Shown one piece after another: positions 19,285-27,401 of a stretch of 49,249 bases of DNA. This DNA comes from a virus, in the IMG/VR virus record IMGVR_UViG_3300017748_000013, positions 1 to 49,249 of that record, one strand, 5' to 3'. Made by a program: the position numbers and the translations under genes. Under the pieces are notes generated by a model. It was not told where the DNA came from, searched no databases, and saw nothing but the letters and a program-made list of their open reading frames with translations. Each line of letters begins with the position of its first letter. Positions within the stretch are counted from its first letter, which is position 1.

Positions 19285-22078
19285 CTCCTCCGATTTTCAT
19301 TTTTACTATCAGTACATGCTGGGCATCAGTCCTAAACTGTGTGCCCTTGGTCAAACGCATTTTCCCGCGCTTGGCCCCCATCTTTTTAATTAGGTCGTTA
19401 ACAAACGAGCTATAGTTCACCTGCTGTGCACCACACCACACCTTGAGCGGTTTTGGCGCGAGGTAAACCTGCTGTAGGTCTGTCTCGTATCGCGCCACAA
19501 GTTTCCCCTTCGGTAGCGCATCTGGTATGACCAATGAGTCCAGCCCGTTTGCCTGCTTACGCAAGTCATCGGTGCTTTTTATCATCAGTATGTTGTTGAA
19601 GTTTTCATTCAAGTATTCGTTTAGTGTTTGCCTGACTGATACTCCCATGTTGTTAACCGAGTCCATGTTGTGTTTTAAGAGGCTGATAGCCCATCTAAAC
19701 AACGCTTTCGTGTCGTATTCTATGAGACCCAACTGCTTCGCAATTATCGCTCCGGTCAATGTGCAAGCAACCCCCGCAGACCAAAACCTGTTCTCAGACG
19801 TTAGCCCTGCCTCTGTGTCTACACGCTGCTGTACTTCTTTCAGTTTGACCTTTACTTCATCGAGGTTCTGCATGACGTGCTGTATGAATATGATTCCAGC
19901 GTGCCCGTAGTTAGCCTCTACCGCTTCATCAAACAAATCAGTGTCACGCTTCTCCGCAGTGCTGCCGAACACCTTTTGAGCAGGCCACTCCATCATGCGT
20001 TGGGCCTCTGCTTTCGGTGCTTGTTTTTCCAGTGCAATGCGCTCTATAACGCTAGCGTTACCTGTAGTAACCGTAAGGAACTTCCAAGGCTCCCCGCGCA
20101 CCCGTTCAAGATTAGACCCGCCTGACATACGCCCACGCTGCTGCCCCGAAGATAGCTGGTAGGCTAAATTACTGAGCTTTTCACTCTTGTGGTTAGTCAG
20201 TTCGTCCACGTAGAACGGCAGATTGTGCAGCACCTCTGCACGATTAAACTTCATAGCGTCCGTGTCGTTTTCTTCGACCATTAGAGCTTTGTCAAACCCC
20301 CACACCGAAGCTGCTACGCGCATGGCTGCGGTCTTACCACACCCGCTAATCTCACTATGGAGATGTAACGCACAAGCGTTTTGTGGGAAGAAGTGCATGA
20401 GAGGTGAACCGAATGCGGTGCAAACCACATACTGGTGCATAGCTAGATCAGATCGGGTTGTGTAGAAGTTAGCCATCGACTTCCATCCGTCTAGTGTGCC
20501 TTTCGGCTCAAATCTGGCTATTAGTGACGCGGTGGGTGTTGATGGGGGGTTGTATTTTATTTTGTCGGCACGTATTTCCTTATCACCTACCACAAACGCC
20601 GAACATTTTTCATCTACCCAACCAAACTGGCGGTGTGCAACATCCGCTGTAGTGGATGCTTGCAACTCATTTACCCAAGTAGTCATATACTGTATTAGAT
20701 CCTCTGGTCTTGTGACTGCAACGCCCTGCATGGACATTGTTTTTCTAAACTCTTCACGAGATGTTACCGCCGTGAGCGGCATCGTAAATTCTCTCACACC
20801 GTCCTTGGGTAAGTGTAGCCTGCACACCACTGACTCACCTGCTTCTATATCTACGAGTCGTTTGGTGATGTATAGATCATTGTGGTAGATAGCTCTTTCG
20901 TCTATCTCACCGTCCGACCCAACGCTACGGACATAGATCCCACCACTTGCCCCTCGAAAGTACGGGCGTGGATAACTTGGGATAACATGTTCTGACAAAG
21001 TAGTCTCTTTGCCAACTGTAGTATCAGAGAAAAGAGTATTTGGATCAGGTGTTGCAGGTGTTGCAGGAGCAAACCTAGCGCCAAGAGATATAGGTGATTT
21101 GATCTTGCCCCAGTTCGGGCAGTGAATGCAGACATCAGGACGCAGTTCATCAAACGTACCACAACGATACGGCCCTTGAATGAGGTCTAATTTCTGCTGG
21201 GTAAGCTCTGGAGTATATTCGGCGTGGTCTTGTGAAATGTTGTGTGCGTGCCGGTCTGCATTCTCGCAGTATTTGACTATCGAAAGCCCTGCCCTCCACA
21301 AAGGTTCTTCTGTGCCTTCTTGGTGAAGCACGATGCTACGTAGTTGCTCACACCCTTTACCCGCCTGCGTCTTGGCTAAGATATTTTTGAAGCTGAAGAT
21401 CCTATCCTTCGGCGGCTCGTATATCGCTTCCGCTATTTTAGGAACTGGTATCAGATTAACGCCGAGCTTATCTGCGAGAAAATCGAAATCAACGGCGGGT
21501 GCATCCTGTAACAGCTTTACAGGAGTAGGGGTATCGAACTTGTAGTTATGTGTACCTAATATGCGTAGCACTCTTGCCGCATCCGCAGGCACTGCTGTAT
21601 CTATCTGAAACTTATGTTCCGCACACAGCGCCTTAAATTTGTCTGCAACGGGCTTCCAATCAGTGACGCTGACGCTATCAGTAAAACTCCAATAGGTATG
21701 TATGCCGCCACCAGAGTCCAACAACATGGGCTTTGGTAGCTCTAACACGCTGCAAAACCGCTTTAACTCACGCAGGGCATGAGCTTTATTTGTGTGCGGT
21801 TTGTCCTCTCCAACATCAATATCAAGGAACAGAGCTTTGATATGCGAAGCATCTGCTGCCTTACGAGTACCTTCTTCTTTGAACGTACTTAATGCGAAAT
21901 AAGCATCCCAACCTTGCTTGTCGTACTCCGTCGCCTGCGCTGCTAACTCGTCTATGTCCTCAAATGACAGTGTTCGTGTGTATCTATTGAGTTCGGGGTT
22001 ATTGCACCAGAGAACGTATACTCCTTGTCTAGGCAGAATCTTCCGCAAGAAAATTCTTGTATCCATAATTGCACCCAT
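19217..22078 (-). CDS. Replicative primase-helicase (AEP primase plus DUF927-type ATPase)
   Basis: The 953-aa protein combines priming and unwinding at the fork. Residues about 60-190 match archaeo-eukaryotic primases: acidic pair LDID (85-88), DSGGGIHTYW with His127, and LRILGTHNYK (171-180). Cysteines at 306, 317 and 320 (CIHC) may bind zinc. The C-terminal half is a DUF927/VirE-like ATPase with Walker A HSEISGCGKT (574-583) and Walker B PFYVDE (621-626). No separate DnaB-type helicase is present, so this is the likely replicative helicase. The ATG lies four bases from a palindrome copy and lacks a clear Shine-Dalgarno sequence; Met5 is an alternative start. The acidic C-terminus may contact partners. 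Confidence 0.82.
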   Translation of the reverse strand: MGAIMDTRIFLRKILPRQGVYVLWCNNPELNRYTRTLSFEDIDELAAQATEYDKQGWDAYFALSTFKEEGTRKAADASHIKALFLDIDVGEDKPHTNKAHALRELKRFCSVLELPKPMLLDSGGGIHTYWSFTDSVSVTDWKPVADKFKALCAEHKFQIDTAVPADAARVLRILGTHNYKFDTPTPVKLLQDAPAVDFDFLADKLGVNLIPVPKIAEAIYEPPKDRIFSFKNILAKTQAGKGCEQLRSIVLHQEGTEEPLWRAGLSIVKYCENADRHAHNISQDHAEYTPELTQQKLDLIQGPYRCGTFDELRPDVCIHCPNWGKIKSPISLGARFAPATPATPDPNTLFSDTTVGKETTLSEHVIPSYPRPYFRGASGGIYVRSVGSDGEIDERAIYHNDLYITKRLVDIEAGESVVCRLHLPKDGVREFTMPLTAVTSREEFRKTMSMQGVAVTRPEDLIQYMTTWVNELQASTTADVAHRQFGWVDEKCSAFVVGDKEIRADKIKYNPPSTPTASLIARFEPKGTLDGWKSMANFYTTRSDLAMHQYVVCTAFGSPLMHFFPQNACALHLHSEISGCGKTAAMRVAASVWGFDKALMVEENDTDAMKFNRAEVLHNLPFYVDELTNHKSEKLSNLAYQLSSGQQRGRMSGGSNLERVRGEPWKFLTVTTGNASVIERIALEKQAPKAEAQRMMEWPAQKVFGSTAEKRDTDLFDEAVEANYGHAGIIFIQHVMQNLDEVKVKLKEVQQRVDTEAGLTSENRFWSAGVACTLTGAIIAKQLGLIEYDTKALFRWAISLLKHNMDSVNNMGVSVRQTLNEYLNENFNNILMIKSTDDLRKQANGLDSLVIPDALPKGKLVARYETDLQQVYLAPKPLKVWCGAQQVNYSSFVNDLIKKMGAKRGKMRLTKGTQFRTDAQHVLIVKMKIGGDDEQDVSASNTSAGESEGAMEE

Positions 22079-22082
22079 GAGA

Positions 22083-22100
22083 GTTCTAACATGTTAGAAC
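22083..22100. promoter_or_regulatory. Palindrome copy 1 (GTTCTAACATGTTAGAAC)
   Basis: A perfect 18-bp palindrome lies four bases upstream of the first ATG of the primase-helicase gene, where a ribosome binding site would be expected. A bound protein or RNA hairpin here could block expression of that gene. The same sequence occurs five more times in the early block. Confidence 0.75.
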
Positions 22101-22115
22101 CCTTTCGATTAAAGA

Positions 22116-22167
22116 CACTACGGCAGAGGTGTCGATACACCCTTTTCGGTCTAGCCTAGCCGTAGTG
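22116..22167 (-). other. Long-loop inverted repeat between ssDNA-binding protein and primase-helicase genes
   Basis: CACTACGGC (22116-22124) and GCCGTAGTG (22159-22167) form a 9-bp stem around a 34-base loop in the intergenic leader of the primase-helicase gene. On the minus strand the stem is followed by TCTTTAATC, only weakly T-rich, so it could be an attenuator or mRNA structure and is not a convincing terminator. Confidence 0.35.
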
Positions 22168-22182
22168 GAAATTCTGTTGCGA

Positions 22183-22923
22183 TCAGTCGTCCCAATCTTC
22201 AATCACAGAACTAAGGTCATCATCGTCTGTGGGTGCAGGAGCAGACTTTTTGACAACCTTCTTCGGTTCTTGTGAAGCTGGAGCTTCTTCCTCAACAGAA
22301 TTAAAAATGTCATCGGAGTCATCGTCTTCATCTAACTCGACAACGGGTGCAGTGGTATCACTAAACGGGTTATCAGGTTCTGCTACGAACCCACCGTCAA
22401 CAACACCAAAGGGTGAACGTGATTGCATTGGTTTATATTCAATCACCTGTACGCCGTTAAGACGTAGACTAACGCCAGTACCACTCAGATTGTACGGCAC
22501 AAAAGTAAACGCAAGGTTCACGATGCTGCCGGTAGTCAACTGAAAGTCTTCTGGTAACTTATTATTCTTAGCGTCAACTTGCAGTGGAGGCGTCGTCTTG
22601 TCTGTACCATACGCCCCTTTCAGTTTAGCCTTACCCAAGTACCTACCATCTTCCTGCTTCTTGAATGGTAGTGGGAACTTGTCAGGCCAACCGTCCTCCT
22701 TCTTCTTGGTGTAAGCCGCCTTCATTGCTTTGTACAGCGTCTTTGCTTCTGGCTCAGTCATCAAAAACGATACGGTGTATTCGGCACCGTCGTCCAACGC
22801 GCTGCATTTCACAGAGCCGCCCTTACCACCGTTAGCTCGGTTATCGAACTTATAGGTGGTATCCAGTTTTGGGTACATCGCTTCTACGTTAGCGATCTGG
22901 TAGTACATATATTCTTCAGCCAT
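22183..22923 (-). CDS. Single-stranded DNA-binding protein with acidic tail (gp2.5/DUF2815-like)
   Basis: The 246-aa protein has a mixed beta-rich body (residues 1-165, including GKGGSVKCSALDDG and VNLAFTFVPYNLSGTGVSLR), then a long acidic, Pro-rich linker and a terminal DDDDLSSVIEDWDD. A body followed by an acidic tail ending in an aromatic-acidic motif is the design of phage ssDNA-binding proteins such as T7 gp2.5, in which the tail recruits replication partners. It lies directly upstream of the primase-helicase. A good ribosome binding site (AGGAGA, six bases before ATG) fixes the start, which overlaps the previous gene by eight bases. Confidence 0.72.
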   Translation of the reverse strand: MAEEYMYYQIANVEAMYPKLDTTYKFDNRANGGKGGSVKCSALDDGAEYTVSFLMTEPEAKTLYKAMKAAYTKKKEDGWPDKFPLPFKKQEDGRYLGKAKLKGAYGTDKTTPPLQVDAKNNKLPEDFQLTTGSIVNLAFTFVPYNLSGTGVSLRLNGVQVIEYKPMQSRSPFGVVDGGFVAEPDNPFSDTTAPVVELDEDDDSDDIFNSVEEEAPASQEPKKVVKKSAPAPTDDDDLSSVIEDWDD

Positions 22924-23578
22924 TTTGGTCTCCTGATTGGCTATTTATATCGAACCCTTCCGTCGTATCGAACAGTGTGTCTGATGTGGTCGTTTGACTA
23001 ATCGCCTCTAGCGCATCATCGTGATCTACCATCAAACTCACTTTCTCTAACTCATCTTCTTCCAACGGTCTGCGTGGGTAGAAGAACAGCTTTGGGTAAG
23101 GACTCCCTACGTCAAAACTGATTCTGGTGACAACCGCAACAGACGGTGTGCCATGCCCACTTAAAAATTTGGCGTAGGCTTGCAACGGCATACAGCTATT
23201 GTTTACCTCCTTACCAAATATACTGCTGGCGGGAACCTGTAGTTGGTAGACCGTACTTAGGTCTTGCTCCTCCACGACTGCTAGCCGCTGATGAAATCTA
23301 CAAGCTCTGCCACCTCCCGAACTAGAACCCCGAATGTTATGCACACAATCCATACATCGCGTACTTTGTCGTTGTTCTTCTGGCACCTCGGGTGCCGGTC
23401 TTTGCGTATCAGCCGACCAGCATGTTGGTGCTTGCCGTAACTGTGGGTCAAAGACTCCTTCAAAGTATGAACGTGAGACAGGCCCAGCGTTCACAATAAC
23501 AACATCTACCTCATCGCTAGATTCGGCGTGATGCAGGAACCCCGAAAATTTGGCCCCTTGAATACTTATTCGACGCAT
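22916..23578 (-). CDS. Zinc-ribbon-like replication-module protein, function unknown
   Basis: A start at ATG 23578 is preferred to the TTG one codon upstream because it overlaps the preceding TGA (TGATG). The 220-aa product has a cysteine pattern CMDCVHN, then RGSSSGGGRACRFHQRLAVV, which looks like a zinc-binding or ssDNA-binding knuckle. The rest is mixed alpha/beta with an acidic C-terminus. Overlap with the ssDNA-binding protein gene suggests a recombination or replication partner. I recall similar proteins next to phage ssDNA-binding genes but know no established function. Confidence 0.6.
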   Translation of the reverse strand: MRRISIQGAKFSGFLHHAESSDEVDVVIVNAGPVSRSYFEGVFDPQLRQAPTCWSADTQRPAPEVPEEQRQSTRCMDCVHNIRGSSSGGGRACRFHQRLAVVEEQDLSTVYQLQVPASSIFGKEVNNSCMPLQAYAKFLSGHGTPSVAVVTRISFDVGSPYPKLFFYPRRPLEEDELEKVSLMVDHDDALEAISQTTTSDTLFDTTEGFDINSQSGDQNG

Positions 23579-23793
23579 CAAACATCATCGTCAAGGTCTA
23601 AACTTTCTGGTTTTTTCTTTTCGTCGTAGCGCATTAGTGCATCAGCCACACGCTCAAGAGCAAATCTCTGGGTATGCCCTACCTTCACATACATGTTGTC
23701 TGGTATTACACCGTCACGTATCCACTTTCTGACTGTGGATAGACTGACACTGAAGTGTCTAGCTACGTCTTCAATCGGCACAAGAGTGTTCAT
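23578..23793 (-). CDS. Excisionase/MerR-type winged-HTH protein
   Basis: This 71-aa protein is nearly all one domain of the HTH_17 type: VPIEDVARHFSVSLSTVRKW, then IRDGVIPDNMYVKVGHTQRF, the wing and recognition elements of excisionase and MerR-like proteins. With no integrase in view, a transcriptional or replication-initiator role is more likely than excision. It overlaps its upstream neighbour by four bases (ATGA). It is one of two small HTH proteins that could bind the palindromes or GGAACATT repeats. Confidence 0.75.
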   Translation of the reverse strand: MNTLVPIEDVARHFSVSLSTVRKWIRDGVIPDNMYVKVGHTQRFALERVADALMRYDEKKKPESLDLDDDV

Positions 23794-24209
23794 TTAGCTT
23801 TCCTCATGGTCAGGACATACTCCGAATCTACGTTTAGTCCCTTTGGTAACTTATCTGGATTGTCTTCAAGGAATTGCTTGATAGCACCCTGATGTAGGCG
23901 TTTCTCAAAAAACTCAGGGACTTGTTCTTCCAGCACGAACTTGTGCATGGACTCCCAATCGTTAGTCCAATAGCGTTGTTTTACTGTGCGATAGAAAGTA
24001 CCGAAGTCAGTCTTACCACTCTTCTGTCCTGTAGACTTCAAGTGGTCAAGCAAGACTGTTTTTATCTTGTTTTGTTTCCGCTCTAGCACACCATCCGCTT
24101 CTTCAAACTCTCTCTTTAACGCATCGCGTTTAGCTTTGAGACTAAAAAATACGGAGGTCAGCTTATCTACAGGTAGATCAGTGCCGCTACAATCCGAATC
24201 CATATACAT
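23790..24209 (-). CDS. Gp157/Gam-like coiled-coil early protein, function unknown
   Basis: The protein has up to 139 residues. Met3 (base 24203) is the likelier start because GAGG lies seven bases before it. Residues about 15-60 form a charged coiled coil (LKAKRDALKREFEEADGVLE), followed by KTDFGTFYRTVKQRYWTNDW and a helical region ending with a short strand. The layout of a coil followed by an FGTF-like strand recalls siphovirus Gp157 and Gam-type host-nuclease inhibitors, but I cannot confirm homology. It lies between the helicase and the HTH gene. Confidence 0.55.
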   Translation of the reverse strand: MYMDSDCSGTDLPVDKLTSVFFSLKAKRDALKREFEEADGVLERKQNKIKTVLLDHLKSTGQKSGKTDFGTFYRTVKQRYWTNDWESMHKFVLEEQVPEFFEKRLHQGAIKQFLEDNPDKLPKGLNVDSEYVLTMRKAK

Positions 24210-24260
24210 CCTCGTGTTGTGTACGATGGTGAGGACTGCATGGTAGTGGTAGGCTATGAC

Positions 24261-25796
24261 TTATGCAAGTATTTCTTTGTATAAATCAATAATTTTTGTG
24301 TGTGTGTCTATCTTATTATCTAGTAATGAGTAAACACGCTTTTCGATGTGCGATCCCTGCAACTGCACAACTGTGCACTTGTGATCTTGCCCCGCTCTGT
24401 GCACACGCGCATTGGCCTGTGCATACGTTTCGACTGAGCTTGTTGGCCCCCACCATACCACAGTATTTGCAGCGGTCAGTGTAACTCCATGCGCTGCGGC
24501 TTGGGGTTGAATCACTAAGACTCTGGGGGCATCCGAGGTTTGGAATGCTTTGAATATATCAGTGCGTTGCGAAGCAGAAACAGCACCGCTAATTACTTCA
24601 GTAGGGATACCGTCTTTACGTAGCTTATCGGCAAGCAGCTTAATCGTGTGTTTGAACGGAACGAACACCAGCACTTTCTTACTCGACTCATCTATAACCT
24701 CACGTAACACTTTGTATCGGTGCTTGATGTCGAACTCCAATGTCTCGCCGCCATCTGTATAGACCGCACCAGAACTTATTTGCAGGAGCTTGTTCATGTT
24801 TACGGCTGCGGTATTGGTGGTAATCTCCTCACCAGCCGCCTGCATAATCATTTTGTCTTTCAGTTCTTTGTAGTATTTCTGCTGCTGCCGAGTCAACTCA
24901 ACCTCTCGTTTGGTATATACGATCTCAGGCAGGTCGAGGCATTCTTCTTTTGTAAACCGAATCGCAGGCTGTAATGCTTTGAAGACCGTTTCAGTAGCGT
25001 CAGGCTTGGGTATCCACTTAAAGTTGGTCACCTTGTACATGACCATATCTCTGAACGACCCAAAGAACCGAGGCACGGATTTGGGATTAATGAGTTTTGC
25101 TAGGCCATAGGCATCGACGGGACTTTGAGCGGCTGGTGTACCTGTTAACATCCAAAGCCATTTGTCGGAGCCAAGCAATCTGTTCAGTGTCTTCCATCGC
25201 TTCGTCTGTGCGTTCTTGTAGTGAGTTGCCTCATCAACAATTATCAGATCGAACCCACCGTTTGCTACAGCTTCCGCCACAATCTCTACTCCGTCATAAT
25301 TAATTATGACGAACTTGGCATCTCCACCAACTATTTCTTCACGTTTCTTAGCAGAACCGTAGGCAATATCTACGGTACGGTGCATCGCAAAGGTAAACAG
25401 ATCTTCTTTCCATGCAGAATCCATGATCGACAACGGGCAGATGATAAGCACCCGATTGATCTTACCTTGGTTCATTAAAAAATCTGCTGCCCATATCGCA
25501 CTGGCTGTCTTGCCAGTGCCCTGTTCGTTAAAACAAAAGGCTCTCTTGTTGAGCGTGAGAAAAGATGAAGTGGTCTTTTGGTGGGCAAACGGTTTGTGCT
25601 TACCCGTCCACTGATACTTACCTTCGATAGGCGACGGTGCCTTGATACCAAGATTCTTCAGCACATGCGTTTCATCAATACCCCAATTAACCACTACCTT
25701 GTTATCAGGTAGTGCTTTACTTTTTGGTATGACCTGCGTGACTTTCTCTTGATTGCGGAGCCTGAGTAATAAGGCTTTGTTGTCTATGACTCTCAC
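24261..25796 (-). CDS. SNF2/DEAD-like superfamily 2 helicase
   Basis: The 511-aa protein carries the SF2 motifs in order: Walker A EQGTGKT (91-97), motif Ia VLIICPLSIMDSAW, motif II DEATH (188-192), motif III LTGTPAAQ (218-225), motif V HGVTLTAANTVVWWG, and motif VI QANARVHRAGQ (460-470). This is the SNF2-related phage helicase type used in replication, recombination or fork remodelling. The start is GTG in TAGTG, overlapping the preceding stop by one base. No nuclease domain is fused to it. The gene lies between the alpha-CTD-like gene and the coiled-coil gene. Confidence 0.88.
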   Translation of the reverse strand: MRVIDNKALLLRLRNQEKVTQVIPKSKALPDNKVVVNWGIDETHVLKNLGIKAPSPIEGKYQWTGKHKPFAHQKTTSSFLTLNKRAFCFNEQGTGKTASAIWAADFLMNQGKINRVLIICPLSIMDSAWKEDLFTFAMHRTVDIAYGSAKKREEIVGGDAKFVIINYDGVEIVAEAVANGGFDLIIVDEATHYKNAQTKRWKTLNRLLGSDKWLWMLTGTPAAQSPVDAYGLAKLINPKSVPRFFGSFRDMVMYKVTNFKWIPKPDATETVFKALQPAIRFTKEECLDLPEIVYTKREVELTRQQQKYYKELKDKMIMQAAGEEITTNTAAVNMNKLLQISSGAVYTDGGETLEFDIKHRYKVLREVIDESSKKVLVFVPFKHTIKLLADKLRKDGIPTEVISGAVSASQRTDIFKAFQTSDAPRVLVIQPQAAAHGVTLTAANTVVWWGPTSSVETYAQANARVHRAGQDHKCTVVQLQGSHIEKRVYSLLDNKIDTHTKIIDLYKEILA

Positions 25797-26089
25797 TACC
25801 GTGATTCCGACTTAAACAAAACAAGATGATGTCTGGCTAAGGCGTTCAAGAGTTCAAAGAGAGAATCGGTGCCGAGTCCATTTATTGCGTATATCTCTTT
25901 TGCAGTCCACCCAGCTAAATCTCTCACGTATAAAATGCCTACACCGCCCAAGCAGTTTTGTGTGCGACTATTGAGATTTAGCTCTCGTATACGCATCTCT
26001 GTTTTAATTGAATCCATATCCCTTCCAATAAAAAGTGGGGCAGGGCCGTAAGGTTTGCCTACGCCGAGCATCCGGTTGAGGCCCACCAT
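25796..26089 (-). CDS. RNA polymerase alpha C-terminal-domain-like protein
   Basis: The 97-aa product aligns without gaps to the DNA-binding core of the RNA polymerase alpha-CTD: LNLNSRTQNCLGGVGILYVR, then DLAGWTAKEIYAINGLGTDS. Compared with E. coli RpoA from memory, Arg42, Asn45, Cys46, Gly73, Ser76 and Glu79 match Arg265, Asn268, Cys269, Gly296, Ser299 and Glu302, while Lys298 is replaced by Asp75. The fold is a helix-hairpin-helix relative that binds UP elements and activators. No alpha N-terminal assembly domain is present. The start is uncertain: ATG 26089 is given, with TTG 26110 and ATG 26017 (after GGAAGGG) as alternatives. Since the phage uses host polymerase, a transcription-redirecting role is plausible; a generic HhH DNA-binding protein is the alternative. 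Confidence 0.72.
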   Translation of the reverse strand: MVGLNRMLGVGKPYGPAPLFIGRDMDSIKTEMRIRELNLNSRTQNCLGGVGILYVRDLAGWTAKEIYAINGLGTDSLFELLNALARHHLVLFKSESR

Positions 26090-26276
26090 TACTGACGGGC
26101 CGTACCCCAAAACTGGTTGTGGTGGTTGGTGAAATTGACGCCTTCAACTCATCGCTCTATCAGACGATGTGTGGGGGAGCGTACTTCATTTCACCCTTTC
26201 TTTTGCAAGGCTTAAGGATAACGCCTTGGGAGAAAGTCGGATGCCACCACTCACCCGACTTCCATGCCCCCACTAG
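26090..26276 (-). other. Leader region before the alpha-CTD-like gene
   Basis: About 190 bases with no supported gene. On the minus strand AAAGGGTGAAATGAAG could start a 9-codon peptide ending TGA, too short to call. I see no clear sigma70 promoter, although the upstream terminator implies either read-through or a local promoter here. Confidence 0.4.
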
Positions 26277-26308
26277 AAAAAGTCCCGTCTTCGGTCACAC
26301 GGACGGGA
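26277..26308 (-). terminator. Intrinsic terminator on the minus strand
   Basis: On the minus strand TCCCGTC and GACGGGA form a 7-bp GC-rich stem (arms 26302-26308 and 26283-26289) around a 12-base loop, followed by C and TTTTT. It lies 34 bases beyond the stop of the 29-aa membrane peptide gene and about 190 bases before the alpha-CTD-like gene, so it separates an upstream from a downstream early transcript or dampens read-through. Confidence 0.75.
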
Positions 26309-26341
26309 ACGTGCTAACTGGGAGAAAGGAAACCCCCCGAC

Positions 26342-26431
26342 CTAAACCATTAAATACAAAATATACGCTACGAGATATATACCAGCAGCGACACCAACTC
26401 CAGCCAAAATACCTTTGACTTCCTCGCTCAC
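26342..26431 (-). CDS. 29-aa single-span membrane peptide
   Basis: A GTG start at 26431 overlaps the stop of the HNH-like gene by four bases (GTGA), and the frame runs 29 codons to TAG 26342-26344. The peptide begins with Met-Ser-Glu-Glu-Val-Lys and continues as one hydrophobic span: GILAGVGVAAGIYLVAYIL, then YLMV. An intrinsic terminator follows. The overlap, the clean membrane helix and the terminator argue for a real gene, although the Shine-Dalgarno sequence is weak. Possible roles include host membrane modulation, superinfection exclusion or lysis timing; none is demonstrated. Confidence 0.5.
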   Translation of the reverse strand: MSEEVKGILAGVGVAAGIYLVAYILYLMV

Positions 26432-26730
26432 TGCCTACGCCGTGGTCGGGCAGATGCTTTCTTCAAGGGCTTCTTACCATTACGACTACGGTTGGCGCTT
26501 TTACTTTCTACACGCACGCCGTCTTTGTTTGAACCACCACGGCTTAACGGCTTATTGTGACTTACGTCTTTGCCTTCACGTTTGTCTGCTCTACCATCTC
26601 CGTTGGCATCGCGGCTCGTTCTGTCCATAGCTCTACGCGCACGTTGTCTTTCCATACGTGCTTCATGCGCTTTGCTACCCACAGGCGGATTCTTTTGTTT
26701 CTTACGATCTTTTGGATTCTTGTACGGCAT
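26428..26730 (-). CDS. Small basic HNH-like protein
   Basis: The start is set at ATG 26730, which overlaps the stop of the nuclease gene (TGATG) and has GGAAGGAA upstream. The 100-aa product is strongly basic. Its C-terminal half carries DVSHNKPLSRGGSNKDGVRV followed by ESKSANRSRNG, which resembles the His-Asn part of HNH endonucleases (DxxHxxPxSxGGxN...NxR). The usual zinc cysteine pairs are missing, so it may be a reduced HNH nickase, perhaps helping terminase or DNA processing, or a non-catalytic DNA binder. It is coupled to the membrane peptide gene downstream. Confidence 0.6.
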   Translation of the reverse strand: MPYKNPKDRKKQKNPPVGSKAHEARMERQRARRAMDRTSRDANGDGRADKREGKDVSHNKPLSRGGSNKDGVRVESKSANRSRNGKKPLKKASARPRRRQ

Positions 26731-27401
26731 CAGTTCCTTCCATTGTGTGGGCATTCCGTGACAGGACAGTGCCGTTTGCACAGTCCACTAGGGCTTGGGT
26801 TCCATACATCAACATCAAACGATGACTGCATATCCCCATACCTAGCTAGCCATTTAACCCATAAATTACTTTCCTCTTGTCGTGTAAAAGTTTCCTTTAT
26901 GAGGTCACTACTTACCACGAACAATAAGCCTGCCCGAACAGTCTCCACTTCAGGGTAATGCTTAAACATAGCTAAGGTCATCAATTCTAGCTGACCTTTG
27001 TCTGCGTATCTTGCGGACTTACCTGTTTTGTAATCAACAACCCACGCTAACTTGTCCTCACGATCCAGTATCACAAGATCTGCAATGCCTCTGAACCACA
27101 CATCCTTAGCAAAGAAACTGCATGGCTCTAAGTCCTTAGTCAGACCCATCTTAATCTCACACAGCTTCTCACCTTTCTTGGCGTTCAGCGCGTCAAGTGT
27201 ATTCTTCGCATAACTAAACCTAGGGTCTAGTTCACCACCATCACGTATGTAAGTCTCCGCAGCTTCGTGAAAAGCTGTTCCATACAATGTGGCATCCGTT
27301 TCTTTGAACGGGTACTGGTTGAGTACCTTCTCATGGTAGAACTGTTTAGCGCACTGCTGGTACGCCTTGATCTTACTGAATGACCACGGTGCGGCGTTCA
27401 A
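26730..27401 (-). CDS. PD-(D/E)XK exonuclease, RecB/Cas4-like, possible Fe-S protein
   Basis: The 223-aa protein has the RecB-family nuclease motifs: WSFSKIKAYQQC at the N-terminus, GTAFHE (His45), GIADLVI (Asp108), VVDYKTGK (Asp123, Lys125) and Gln137. Cys17 together with Cys208, Cys212 and Cys217 near the end reproduces the four-cysteine arrangement of Cas4/AddB iron-sulphur nucleases. It probably resects DNA ends in replication-linked recombination. No ATG precedes the first motif; the start is TTG at 27401, overlapping the previous TGA, with GAGG ten bases upstream. There are no cas genes nearby, so a CRISPR role is not supported. Confidence 0.82.
   Translation of the reverse strand: MNAAPWSFSKIKAYQQCAKQFYHEKVLNQYPFKETDATLYGTAFHEAAETYIRDGGELDPRFSYAKNTLDALNAKKGEKLCEIKMGLTKDLEPCSFFAKDVWFRGIADLVILDREDKLAWVVDYKTGKSARYADKGQLELMTLAMFKHYPEVETVRAGLLFVVSSDLIKETFTRQEESNLWVKWLARYGDMQSSFDVDVWNPSPSGLCKRHCPVTECPHNGRN

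Noticed and set aside
18690-20125. Several plus-strand frames opposite the early genes near 19-20 kb
   Set aside because: They mirror the primase-helicase and HTH genes, lack ribosome binding sites and would run against the early operon.
22083-22100. Resemblance of the palindrome core to eukaryotic p53 half-sites (RRRCATGYYY)
   Set aside because: The context is a bacteriophage genome; the similarity follows from a CATG-centred palindrome and has no biological meaning here.
23578-23793. Excisionase of a temperate phage
   Set aside because: No integrase, attachment site or repressor is recognised; the HTH_17 fold is also common in lytic phage regulators.
26730-27401. Cas4 of a phage-borne CRISPR system
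   Set aside because: No repeat array or other cas genes; the gene sits in a replication operon.
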